From: Microbacterium sp. LWH11-1.2
Lineage (GTDB): Bacteria; Actinomycetota; Actinomycetes; Actinomycetales; Microbacteriaceae
Direction of reading: 5' to 3'
NCBI RefSeq assembly: GCF_038397745.1
Contig: NZ_CP151636.1
Span: 124,001-188,000, forward strand
Length of the DNA stretch: 64,000 bases
A program made the translations under genes and the position numbers. Below the pieces are notes generated by a model, which saw only the letters and a list, made by a program, of their open reading frames with translations, searched no databases and was not told where the DNA came from. How positions within the stretch are numbered: the stretch's first letter is position 1; each line of letters begins with the position of its first letter. Of the stretch, positions 55,102-63,571 are shown one piece after another.

Positions 55102-55473
55102 TCAGATCGCGGCGATCGCGTCGATCTCGATCACCGCATCGTTGTAGAGCGAGTGCACGCCAACGGCCGTGCTCGCCGGCAGCTGATCCGGATCGAGGAT
55201 CGAGTCGCGGACGCGGCGGTACGCCTGAAGCTTCTCCTCGTCGAGATGCTTGATGTAAACGTTGACCCGAATCAGGTCTGCAAAGGTCGCGCCGCCTCTG
55301 TGCAACGCCTCTTCCAATGCTCCGAAGGTCAGCCTGATCGAGTGCTCGTCGTCTTCGGGGTAGGGAGCGTAGACGCCTGATACGTACAGGAGCCCCGTGG
55401 CAGTGTCCAGGACACTGTCCGCGATTCCCGGGACCACCGGAGCGGGAAAGCGTACGAGTCGATCACCGGGCAT
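55102..55473 (-). CDS. Rid-family (YjgF/YER057c) protein, copy B
   Basis: 123-residue Rid-family protein. As in copy A, the catalytic Arg region reads PASTAVGVHSLYNDAVIEID and lacks the Arg of true RidA deaminases. The shared GVHSLYN and RFPAPVVPG segments set the pair apart from ordinary RidA. The MBL-fold hydrolase gene is divergent across 209 bp holding a LacI-type site at 55575. Confidence 0.87.
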   Translation of the reverse strand: MPGDRLVRFPAPVVPGIADSVLDTATGLLYVSGVYAPYPEDDEHSIRLTFGALEEALHRGGATFADLIRVNVYIKHLDEEKLQAYRRVRDSILDPDQLPASTAVGVHSLYNDAVIEIDAIAAI

Positions 55474-55574
55474 CTCCGTCTACTTTCCTCAAGCTGTCAG
55501 GCGGCGCAGGTGCACAGCCATCCGCCGCAGCCTTGTTGTCCGCGCTCTGACGTTACCGTCTGATTAAAAGTATT

Positions 55575-55586
55575 GCAATCGTTTGT
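55575..55586. promoter_or_regulatory. LacI-type site between Rid and MBL genes
   Basis: GCAATCGTTTGT; on the minus strand ACAAACGATTGC, one mismatch from 36204-36215. Confidence 0.6.
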
Positions 55587-55682
55587 GAAGAGATGTACAT
55601 GTAGGTGTACTGCACACCCGTGCAGCAACGTCAGCTCTCATACAAGACCAGGCCCGCAACCCGAACCCGAGAAAGCGCCATC

Positions 55683-56582
55683 ATGAGCGAACGCAAGACC
55701 GACTACTCGATCTATTCACTTGAGTTCTGTCAGGGCACCATGCCCCATGACTTCTTCGGAGGTTCAGGCCTCTACAGCAATGCAGGAACGGTGCGCATAC
55801 CGATGCTTTACACCCTCCTGATCGGTGGAGAAGTGGGAGGCAAGCAGCATGTCGCACTCGTGGACTGTGGCTTCCGCAACGACTACTGGCTCGATCGATA
55901 CCCGTTCCAGAGTTGGGAGAGCCCGGTAGAGGTTCTCGCGAAGGTCGACCTCACCCCGGAGGACATCGACGTCATCCTCGTCTCCCACATGCATTTCGAC
56001 CACATGGGCAACTTCGAGGCATTCCCCAACGCCCAGCTGTATGTGCAGTTCGACGAGTACGTCGGGTGGTCCGAAGCGGTGGATCTGGCGAACCAGATGC
56101 CGAGCGATGCCGACCGCGCATGGATCTTCTCATCGTTCGACCCCACCGACCTGGCCCGTGCGGCCAAGGGCATCGCGGACGGCCGTATCCGCTTCGTCAA
56201 CGGCGACGAGGAACTGCTCCCGGGAGTGACGGCTCGTCTGGCCCGCGACTCCCACACGTTCGGGTCGCAATGGTTCAAGATCGAGACGCAGAGCGGCCCG
56301 TTCGTCGTCGCCGGTGACACCGTGTACTGGTATTCGAACGTCGAGAAGATGTGGACCCCCGGCTATGGTCAGGGCAACGACTTCAACCTCATCAGGCTCT
56401 ACAAGACGCTCAAGGAAGAACTCAAAGACGAGACGAGCCGGATCATTCCCGGCCACGACATCGACATCGTGCAGCGCTACAAGTCCTGGACGACCGACAG
56501 CGGCAACTACGTCATCGAGGTCAACCGACGTGAGAACGAGGCCTCCAGGGCACCTGCGAACGCAGGCGTGCTCCTGACCTGA
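55683..56582 (+). CDS. Metallo-beta-lactamase-fold hydrolase (lactonase-like)
   Basis: 299-residue MBL-fold hydrolase with the zinc motif HMHFDH (residues 102-107), a His in RDSHTFGSQ, Asp in VVAGDTVYW and His in IPGHDIDIV. It resembles N-acyl homoserine lactonases and other ring-opening lactonases; the substrate is not known. The ATG at 55683 is chosen; a GTG 78 bp upstream is in frame but gives an unrelated N-terminus. No signal peptide. It could open a lactone or cyclic amide intermediate of this pathway. Confidence 0.88.
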   Translation: MSERKTDYSIYSLEFCQGTMPHDFFGGSGLYSNAGTVRIPMLYTLLIGGEVGGKQHVALVDCGFRNDYWLDRYPFQSWESPVEVLAKVDLTPEDIDVILVSHMHFDHMGNFEAFPNAQLYVQFDEYVGWSEAVDLANQMPSDADRAWIFSSFDPTDLARAAKGIADGRIRFVNGDEELLPGVTARLARDSHTFGSQWFKIETQSGPFVVAGDTVYWYSNVEKMWTPGYGQGNDFNLIRLYKTLKEELKDETSRIIPGHDIDIVQRYKSWTTDSGNYVIEVNRRENEASRAPANAGVLLT

Positions 56583-56689
56583 TCGACAACAGACGGCGCC
56601 TGTAAGAAGAGCTCACGTGCAGGCGCCGTCTTCGGCGGATGCGGGGAGCATCGCCGCCGACGCGACGATAGGAATCGAACGAGGAGACG

Positions 56690-56880
56690 GCGACATCGAA
56701 GAATAAGACGATCCTGATCGTCGGCGGATCACGCGGCATCGGCCTCGAACTCGCAAAGGCTCTCATTGGCTCAGGCAACGACGTCATCATCACGAGCCGC
56801 TCGCGGCGCACAGGATCACGCGCTGGACGTGGCCGAGCCGGAGGGCATCGACGGCTGGTCGTGGACTGCTCACTGCCACC
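56690..56880 (+). pseudogene. Remnant of a short-chain dehydrogenase N-terminus
   Basis: After the MBL gene one frame reads KTILIVGGSRGIGLELAKAL, the coenzyme-binding start of an SDR, then shifts frame near 56805 to HALDVAEPEGIDGW. There is no usable start codon and no active-site YxxxK segment. Possible second remnant frames continue to about 56970. A decayed gene rather than an active one. Confidence 0.7.
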
Positions 56881-56975
56881 GCCATCACTCCTCTCACGTC
56901 GAACGTCGCCTTCTCCGCGCTGACTCGCGGTGGCGACGCAGCTGATCGTGAAACACTCGCTGCGCTAGGGGGAGC

Positions 56976-57209
56976 GCGCTGCGACCGCTGCTACTTCGGA
57001 ACGATGAGCGCCTCATCGACGCTTACACGGAGACTGCACTGAACCACATCTGGAAAGCTCAGCACTCCTCATGGTGGATGCTGCACGCCGCTCCGGGCGC
57101 GTCGGACTTCGACCGCCGCCGGCAACTCGGCGAGCTGCGTTCGTTGGTCGGCTCCGAGGCCGGGCGCACATTCCTCGCCGAGGCTTACTCTGGCTGGCTC
57201 CTCGCCTGA
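56976..57209 (+). pseudogene. Remnant of 4-hydroxybenzoate 3-monooxygenase C-terminus
   Basis: A frame ending at the stop 57207-57209 reads RLIDAYTETALNHIWKAQHS, SSWWMLHAAPG, FDRRRQLGEL and GSEAGRTFLAEAYSG, the characteristic C-terminal end of PobA-type hydroxylases. Two stops at 56943 and 56949 close the frame upstream, so about 310 N-terminal residues are missing. Evidence of a lost aromatic-acid route. Confidence 0.75.
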
Positions 57210-57396
57210 CGCCGTTCTTCACGGTCTGAACCTGTGACGCTGCGGCGCACATCCTGCACAACACCGCGGCTGGCAGAGCACCTCCTCCATCACGGCCAGC
57301 CCCCTCACCGCCACCGATCGGGCCAGACGCGCGCGAAGACGTTCCCAGAGCAGGCGAATACCGTTCTCGAGCTCCGGGCGACGACGAAGCCGCCGA

Positions 57397-58086
57397 TCAA
57401 CTCGCATGGAGCTCGGTCAGCACCATTTCCAAGGGAGCGATGGGACGCGACCAGAGCTCGGCGAAGGCCTCCCCAAGCGCCTCCTCGACGCCGTCGAGGG
57501 ACCGGACTCGAAACACGGCTGCGAATGACCTCGCCCCGCCGCCCCCAATCGCCCCGTGTGTTCGAAGGCCGTGGTCGACAGCGCGCATCCATGTCTCGCC
57601 TGCTGCTTTGAGGGTGGCGTAGTTCGCAGAGCCGTCGGTCGGGCGGGAAGCTACGACGGACGAGACGATCGCGGTACGGCCGGCCGACGACTGTCTTAGA
57701 TCACGGTCGAACGCGCGCGACACGTGCCGCAGGGCTGACAGACCGGTTTCCAACAGACGGAATGCCTCCTCCGTCTGCGCGGCGAGGCCGCCACCCCCGC
57801 TCCATCCGCCGACCAGATGGAACACCCCATCGACCGGCCCCCACATGTCGTCTACTCGCGCCTTCAGTTCTGCGACCGACTCCTCGCTCGCAAGGTCCGC
57901 GCGCTGAACATACACGTGCGGCAGCTCCCTTCGACACCGAGCGAGCTTCTCTTCATTCCGTCCGGCGATGATCACTCGGGCGCCGCGGGCGAGAAGCGCC
58001 TTCGCGGCGGCAAGTCCCGAAGCGGATGTCCCCCCGGCGAGCAGCACTAGCCTGCCCCCGATGGGATGCGCGGGGGTGGTCTCCAT
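57397..58086 (-). CDS. Short-chain dehydrogenase/reductase
   Basis: 229-residue NAD(P)-dependent SDR with coenzyme motif LAGGTSASGLAAA near the N-terminus and active site ANYATLKAAGE (Tyr and Lys at about 142 and 146). The GGTSASG turn is a variant of TGxxxGxG. The ATG at 58086 has AGAGAG upstream; a GTG at 58155 gives 23 extra residues. It lies downstream of the acyl-CoA synthetase on the same strand. Substrate not known. Confidence 0.85.
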   Translation of the reverse strand: METTPAHPIGGRLVLLAGGTSASGLAAAKALLARGARVIIAGRNEEKLARCRRELPHVYVQRADLASEESVAELKARVDDMWGPVDGVFHLVGGWSGGGGLAAQTEEAFRLLETGLSALRHVSRAFDRDLRQSSAGRTAIVSSVVASRPTDGSANYATLKAAGETWMRAVDHGLRTHGAIGGGGARSFAAVFRVRSLDGVEEALGEAFAELWSRPIAPLEMVLTELHAS

Positions 58087-58181
58087 CTGAATCTCTCTTC
58101 GTACGGTCAATGCGGCCCTTCTCTCGTTGATGTTCTCCACTGCAGCAGCCGTCACCCTGACGACCCGTGCAGGATGCCGTC

Positions 58182-60317
58182 TCAGTTCCGGGCGCGAGCG
58201 ACGAGGAGCGCATCGACCACGAATGTGGTGCCTCCGATCGGGTCGATGATCACCGGGTTCAGGTCACCTTCGGCCAAGAGATCCTTCATGTCCTCCGCCA
58301 GCCACGAGAGCTTCACGAGGACGTCGAGAAGAGGTTCGACATCGACGACAGGATGCAGATTTCGGAACCCGCTCAACAGACGAGCGAGACGGGTCCGGTC
58401 GAGCAGCTGCCGCGCTGTATCCGCCGAGAATGGTGCGATCGCGTACTCCACATCGCCGAGAAGCTCGACCAGCACTCCACCGACACCGATACCGACCGCC
58501 ACGCCGATGTCGGGGTCCGAGACGAAGCCAACGAAGGCTTCGATCCCCGAGAGTATCTGCCTCTGCACCTCGATGCCGCGCACAACGGCATCAGGGCGAT
58601 GGCGATGTGCTGATTCGAGAATCGACTTCCATGCATCGCGCAACTGGCCCTCGTCCTGCAAGTCGAGCGCCACCCCGCCTACATCGGAACGATGGGTGAT
58701 GTCCGGAGAATCGATCTTCGCCACGACGGGGTATCCATTGCGCTCACACCATCGAACCGCCTCATCCACATCGCCGAAGGAACGCGATCCGACGGCGTTG
58801 ATGCCATACGCATCGAAAACCCGTCGCATGGTGTCTCGGTCCAGCACGCCCGATGTGCGCGCGAGAGAGTCGCGGATCTCGCCCACGATCGATGTGCCGG
58901 GAACCGACGATGGGCGGGCGGGCAGTCCCGCGCCCGAGCCCGCGACAAGAGAGGCCGCACGCACTGCTGTCAACGCGTTGCGGAGTCCGCGGAGCACCGG
59001 GATGTCCGTGGGGGTCGTGGGCACCCGGGCAGGGTGGACGGTCATCGAGGAGCTGGAAGCGAAGAGCACGGGGATCTCGGTCTCAGTGTTCAGATGCGTG
59101 AAGGCATCGACGATATCGTCTTCGTATTCCAATTCGATCGAAGACAGACTCGACTGTGCATCGATGACACCTAGTACGACATCCACGCCCTCGTCCTCGC
59201 TGACGATCTGCAGAGTGCGACGGAAGGTATCGTCGTCGGCATCCGCGCTTCCCCATGCGTCGAGCGGGTTGATCGCGTGCATGTCGGGGAGTACCTCCTC
59301 GAGGCGCCGTTGGGTCTCCTGCGAGAAGCGCGCCAGCGTCGCCCCCACCTGTTCGGCCAGGTCCGCAGCCAGAGCTGCTTGGCCCCCGGAGAGAGTGACG
59401 ATCGCGGTACGCCCCGCTCCGACGGCTCGTGCGTCGACGCGGGCGAGCAGGTCGATCGCAGCCGCCAACTCGTCGTAGTCCGACAGAAGAGGCACGCCGA
59501 TCTGCTCCATGTACGCGTCGATGACCGTTCGATTGCTGAGCATCGCTCCGGTGTGCGCGAGAGTCGCCGCCCGCCCGGAATCAGAAGCTCCCACCTTCAG
59601 CGCCACGACCGGCTTGCCGGCCTTCCGAGCGGCGTCGACCGCGCGAGCCAGACCCTCGGAGTCGTACACCGACTCCAGGATGAGCGCGATGACTCCCGTC
59701 CTGGAATCCTCCGCGAGGTATCGCACATAGTCGGCGGTCGTCAGCACCGCTTCGTTGCCCGTCGACACGATGTGGGAGAAGCCGACACCACTCGTCGATC
59801 GCGCCACGAAGATCGCGCCAGACCCCGACTGCGAGACGATGGCGACATTGCCGGCGGGCAGGTCGGCGAGGATCCCCTCGTCCGCCCACAACATGGTGCG
59901 GTCGTGGACGTTGATCAGCCCCATGCAGTTCGGTCCGTGGATATGCATGCCCGAGCTGCGAGAGAAGTCGCTGATCGCCTGGATCTCGTCGGAGGTGAAT
60001 CCCACGCTCATCACGAGCCCCGTCTTGACGCCGACAGCCGCGAGGTCACGCAGCGCGGGGAGCACGGCTCCTGCTCGAAGGGTCACGACGGCGAGGTCGA
60101 CGTCGGCCGCCTCGCTCACGTCGGCCAGCGGCACGATGCCCTCGATCGTGCCATCGCCCCGGCTGAGAACATCGATCCGGCCGGTGAAACCGCCGCCGCG
60201 GAGATTGCGGAGCACTTGGTTCCCGGTGGCATCGGGTCTGGTCGAGGAAGCGCCCACGACGACGACTCGCCTCGGGGAAACGAGCGTGATCAGCGGGACG
60301 AGCTTGGCGAGCGACAT
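58182..60317 (-). CDS. Acyl-CoA synthetase, NDP-forming (acetate-CoA ligase family)
   Basis: 711-residue fused protein of the NDP-forming acyl-CoA synthetase family: CoA-binding domain (VVVVGASSTRPDATGNQVLR), flavodoxin-like domains with the phospho-His region TLAHTGAM (about residue 254), and a C-terminal ATP-grasp domain (RSFGDVDEAVRWCERNGYPV through VEYAIAPFSAD). It would activate an acid to its CoA thioester or run in reverse. Possible substrates in this region are product acids of the catabolic pathway. It is followed by the SDR gene. Confidence 0.88.
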   Translation of the reverse strand: MSLAKLVPLITLVSPRRVVVVGASSTRPDATGNQVLRNLRGGGFTGRIDVLSRGDGTIEGIVPLADVSEAADVDLAVVTLRAGAVLPALRDLAAVGVKTGLVMSVGFTSDEIQAISDFSRSSGMHIHGPNCMGLINVHDRTMLWADEGILADLPAGNVAIVSQSGSGAIFVARSTSGVGFSHIVSTGNEAVLTTADYVRYLAEDSRTGVIALILESVYDSEGLARAVDAARKAGKPVVALKVGASDSGRAATLAHTGAMLSNRTVIDAYMEQIGVPLLSDYDELAAAIDLLARVDARAVGAGRTAIVTLSGGQAALAADLAEQVGATLARFSQETQRRLEEVLPDMHAINPLDAWGSADADDDTFRRTLQIVSEDEGVDVVLGVIDAQSSLSSIELEYEDDIVDAFTHLNTETEIPVLFASSSSMTVHPARVPTTPTDIPVLRGLRNALTAVRAASLVAGSGAGLPARPSSVPGTSIVGEIRDSLARTSGVLDRDTMRRVFDAYGINAVGSRSFGDVDEAVRWCERNGYPVVAKIDSPDITHRSDVGGVALDLQDEGQLRDAWKSILESAHRHRPDAVVRGIEVQRQILSGIEAFVGFVSDPDIGVAVGIGVGGVLVELLGDVEYAIAPFSADTARQLLDRTRLARLLSGFRNLHPVVDVEPLLDVLVKLSWLAEDMKDLLAEGDLNPVIIDPIGGTTFVVDALLVARARN

Positions 60318-60385
60318 AGGGACTCCTTATTATGTAGCAGTTATTATATAAAAAGCGGAGTGCCACGTCCAGCCCGATCCTGCAG

Positions 60386-60431
60386 CGGAACGGCGGCCAG
60401 CCCGGCTGCATCCGGGCTGGCCGCCGTTCCG
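60386..60431 (-). terminator. Hairpin terminator, 20-bp perfect stem
   Basis: Arms 60386-60405 and 60412-60431 are perfectly complementary around a 6-nt loop, downstream of the oligopeptide-type binding-protein gene on the minus strand. Confidence 0.8.
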
Positions 60432-60443
60432 ATCAGGCCGTCG

Positions 60444-62093
60444 CTATTCGGCGCTCCCGATGAAGGAGAGCGACGGAAGGTTGACGTAGACCGAAGAGGC
60501 GATCACCCCGCCCAGACGATCGCTGACGAAGTTGACCTGGTAGGGGTTGACGATGGAGATCGTCGCGGCGCGCTCCTCAAAGCGATCCTGGATGTCGAGG
60601 GTGATCTCGGTGCGGCGCTTCTCGTCGAGTTCGCCGACGGCCTCACCGAACAGTCCCGCGAGCCTCTCGTCCACGTAGCCATCCCAGTTGTAGAGGCCGT
60701 CGGGCAGGTAGTAGTAGCGGATCGAGGCGAGCGGCTCCTGCACGATGTCGCCGCTGCTGCTCAGAAGCAAGTCGCTGTCCCCACGCACGGACGGGTCGTA
60801 CATCGCCTGGGCGTACTCGAGCGGCTGGAGCGCCCTGATCGAGACGCGAAGGCCCGCGGCCTCCGCCTGGGCCTGAACGAGCTGGCCGAGCTGAGAAGCC
60901 GTCTCGTCTCCGCTCGCCACGATCAGCTCGATCTTCCGCCCCTCGGCTCCGGCCTCTTCCACCAACTGCTTCGCCTTCTCCGGGTCGTAGCCGCGGACGT
61001 CCGCGATCGCGGACGTCCGCTTCTGCGTGCTCTCACGCACGGAGGCCGGCCACGAGTTGGGGCTGATCGCGGTGCTCCACGACCGGGCGGCACCATGGAA
61101 GACCGTCTTCGCGATCGCGTCCCTGTCGATCATCTGCTGGAAGGCCTGCCGCAGCGTGGCGTCGGTCGCGAGGATGCTGTCGGGGCTCGCGACACGGAGA
61201 GACCAGATCGTCGTGGTGTTGCCGTAGTACAGAGACCCGGTGTCGACGGCCTCCAAAGCCGGGATCGACGACGCGGGAATCTCCCATCCGCCATCGACTT
61301 CACCGGTCGCCATCGCCTGAGTGAGCGCACTCGTGTCGGTGATGAAGGTGAGGCGGACGTCGCCCACCTTCGCCGCTCGTTCTTCGTTCCAGTAGTTCTT
61401 GTTCTTGACGAGGCGGATGTCGGTGCCGACGTTCCACTGGGAGATCTCGAACGGGCCAGAACACATCAAACCGCCCGCGGGGGCGCCGAGCGCTTCCCCG
61501 GCCTTCTCGCTGAACGCCTTCTCCATGACGACACCCCCGACGCCGACCATCGTCGGCAGGAAGGTGGCATCGGGGGCGCTGAAGTCGATCGCGACCTCCG
61601 TGTCCGAGATGGCCGAGATCGACGCCACGTTGGCGAACGTCGGCGCGAGGTAGGACGACGGCGACGCGGCCCGGTTGAGGCTGTAAACGATGTCCTCGGT
61701 CGTCAGCGGCGCCCCATCCCAGAACGTCGCGTCCGCACGGAGGGTGAACACCGCCCTCAGCGGGGACTCCTGGGTCACGGACGCAAGACCGGGCACGATC
61801 GCCCCCGACTCGTCCACGGAGAGCAGGGAGTCGCAGACGCTGGTGACGACGGCCATCGCCGAATAGGTCGGGACGTTCGGCGGGTCCAGAGTGGCGGGCT
61901 CTCCGGACCCGAGGTTCCAGGTGATCGAGTCGACAGGCCCGTCCCCTCCCGGGGATCTGAGCACCGTCTTCACAGCGGCGTCCGGCGTCGTGTCCGGCGT
62001 CACCGCCGTGCATCCGACCACCGAGCTCGCGGTCGCGATGCTGACGGCGGCGACGAGTGCGGCCCTGCGCAGGGTCCGGCGCGATCGGTTCAT
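60444..62093 (-). CDS. Oligopeptide/nickel-type ABC substrate-binding lipoprotein
   Basis: 549-residue extracellular binding protein of family 5 (DppA/OppA type). Signal peptide with lipobox VVGC (Cys at about residue 28). The early family segment LRADATFWDGAPLTTEDIVY and the later NKNYWNEERAAK are visible. The ATG at 62093 has GAGGAA upstream; the longer start at 62117 is possible. No permease or ATPase genes for a DppBCDF set lie in the window, so it is an orphan here. It is divergent from the monooxygenase gene at 62303. Confidence 0.87.
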   Translation of the reverse strand: MNRSRRTLRRAALVAAVSIATASSVVGCTAVTPDTTPDAAVKTVLRSPGGDGPVDSITWNLGSGEPATLDPPNVPTYSAMAVVTSVCDSLLSVDESGAIVPGLASVTQESPLRAVFTLRADATFWDGAPLTTEDIVYSLNRAASPSSYLAPTFANVASISAISDTEVAIDFSAPDATFLPTMVGVGGVVMEKAFSEKAGEALGAPAGGLMCSGPFEISQWNVGTDIRLVKNKNYWNEERAAKVGDVRLTFITDTSALTQAMATGEVDGGWEIPASSIPALEAVDTGSLYYGNTTTIWSLRVASPDSILATDATLRQAFQQMIDRDAIAKTVFHGAARSWSTAISPNSWPASVRESTQKRTSAIADVRGYDPEKAKQLVEEAGAEGRKIELIVASGDETASQLGQLVQAQAEAAGLRVSIRALQPLEYAQAMYDPSVRGDSDLLLSSSGDIVQEPLASIRYYYLPDGLYNWDGYVDERLAGLFGEAVGELDEKRRTEITLDIQDRFEERAATISIVNPYQVNFVSDRLGGVIASSVYVNLPSLSFIGSAE

Positions 62094-62302
62094 ATCGTGC
62101 TTCCTCTCGACGTTCATCGCAGAGCCCTAGGGACGGACTCCGGTTCCGTCATTGAACCGCAGATCGACCTTAATGTGGTGACTTTTATATAACGATCGCT
62201 CCATCACGCACATCCGGAAGAAGCCTGAAAGATCTTCTTGCAAATGTCTATCTATTGATACACACTGTGACTTGTCGTACTAATTATGTGACAGGAGATG
62301 CC

Positions 62303-63571
62303 GTGAACACCGCCACAACCACTGCCGAGGCCACGCTTCTCGAGCGCGTGACCGAGATCTTCCCCCTTGTTCGCGATGCCGAGGAGATCATCGAGAACGA
62401 GCGGAGGATGCCTGAAGAGATCACCGACGCCCTCTACGAGTGCGGGATGTACCGCGCGTTCCTCCCGAAAGAGCTGGGTGGGCTGGAAGCGCACCCCGTC
62501 GAATGGCTCGAAGCCGTCGAGGCGCTCTCCCACGTGAACGGCTCCGCAGGCTGGCTCTGCATGCTGCACACGGGGCAGACCTGGGCCGGAAAGGACGCGA
62601 TGCGACGCATCCTCGAAGACGAGCGATGGATCATCGCAGGCAACGGAGGCCGCGCCGGCGGAGTCGCGCGCGCCGTGGAGGGAGGCTACTGGGTATCAGG
62701 ACGCTGGCCGTTCTCGAGTGGATCCCCGGAGGCGACCCATCTTTTCGGCCTGTGCGTGCTCCACGACGACAATGGCGAGGTCGTGCTCTCTCCGAAGGAC
62801 GGCACTCCGTGGTTCGTCGTTCCCTATTTCCGCCGGGAGGACGTGACTCTCCACGACACCTGGGACGGTCTGGGTCTGCGCGGAACAGGAAGTGGCGACT
62901 TCTCGGTCGACGAAGAGGTGTTCGTTCCTGCCGACATGGTGGACGAGCGCGGTATCTGGGGGATCACCTACGGCACGCCGCACGAGAAGGGGCCATTCAT
63001 CCAGGCCGCACACTCTGCTCATGCGCTCGGGCTGGCAACCGCCGCGCTGGAGGAGCTGATCAAGCAGACACACCTCAAAGCCCGTCGCGGCTCTTATCGT
63101 CAGCTTCGCTTCGCGACCGACGAGAACCTGCACATCGCTATCGCTCGGTCGGACGCGCGGATCCGCGCATCGCGGCTGCTGCAGAACGATGTGATCTCCC
63201 GCGCGTTCGAGAGTGCGCAGAACAACCGCTTCATCGACTACGAGCTGCGTGTGCTCATGGCGGAGATCAACACGTTCATCGTTCACGAGTGCCGAGACAT
63301 CGTGAACACCCTGTTCGTCGAGAGCGGCGTGGGCGGTGTCGGGGCCAAGTCCCGTCTCGCACGGATCTTCCGCGACATGGCGGTGGCAGCGAACCACATC
63401 ATCATCGCCCAGAACCAACTTCCCTCCGTCGGCGCCTACTGGATGACTCGCGACATGGAAGGCGGTCCCTTCATCGACAATATCGAGATGTCCGCCATCT
63501 ACCCGCCCCACCCGCAGTTCGCCGACCGGGCGAGCATCCGCGTCGACCTTCCCACCCGCAAGCGGTCATGA
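62303..63571 (+). CDS. Flavin-dependent monooxygenase, acyl-CoA dehydrogenase fold
   Basis: 422-residue member of the same group as 43513 and 52873, but more distant: FLPKELGGLEAHP, GGYWVSGRWPFSSGSPEATH, GLGLRGTGSGDFSV and the C-terminal RDMAVAANHIIIAQNQLP. The flavin reductase gene overlaps its stop, so this is a clear two-component oxygenase. The GTG at 62303 has AGGAG 5 nt upstream. It is divergent from the orphan binding protein. Confidence 0.87.
   Translation: MNTATTTAEATLLERVTEIFPLVRDAEEIIENERRMPEEITDALYECGMYRAFLPKELGGLEAHPVEWLEAVEALSHVNGSAGWLCMLHTGQTWAGKDAMRRILEDERWIIAGNGGRAGGVARAVEGGYWVSGRWPFSSGSPEATHLFGLCVLHDDNGEVVLSPKDGTPWFVVPYFRREDVTLHDTWDGLGLRGTGSGDFSVDEEVFVPADMVDERGIWGITYGTPHEKGPFIQAAHSAHALGLATAALEELIKQTHLKARRGSYRQLRFATDENLHIAIARSDARIRASRLLQNDVISRAFESAQNNRFIDYELRVLMAEINTFIVHECRDIVNTLFVESGVGGVGAKSRLARIFRDMAVAANHIIIAQNQLPSVGAYWMTRDMEGGPFIDNIEMSAIYPPHPQFADRASIRVDLPTRKRS

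Noticed and set aside
59277..62192. Plus-strand open frame of about 970 codons
   Set aside because: Runs antisense through the acyl-CoA synthetase and the binding protein and across their terminator; a GC-driven artefact.
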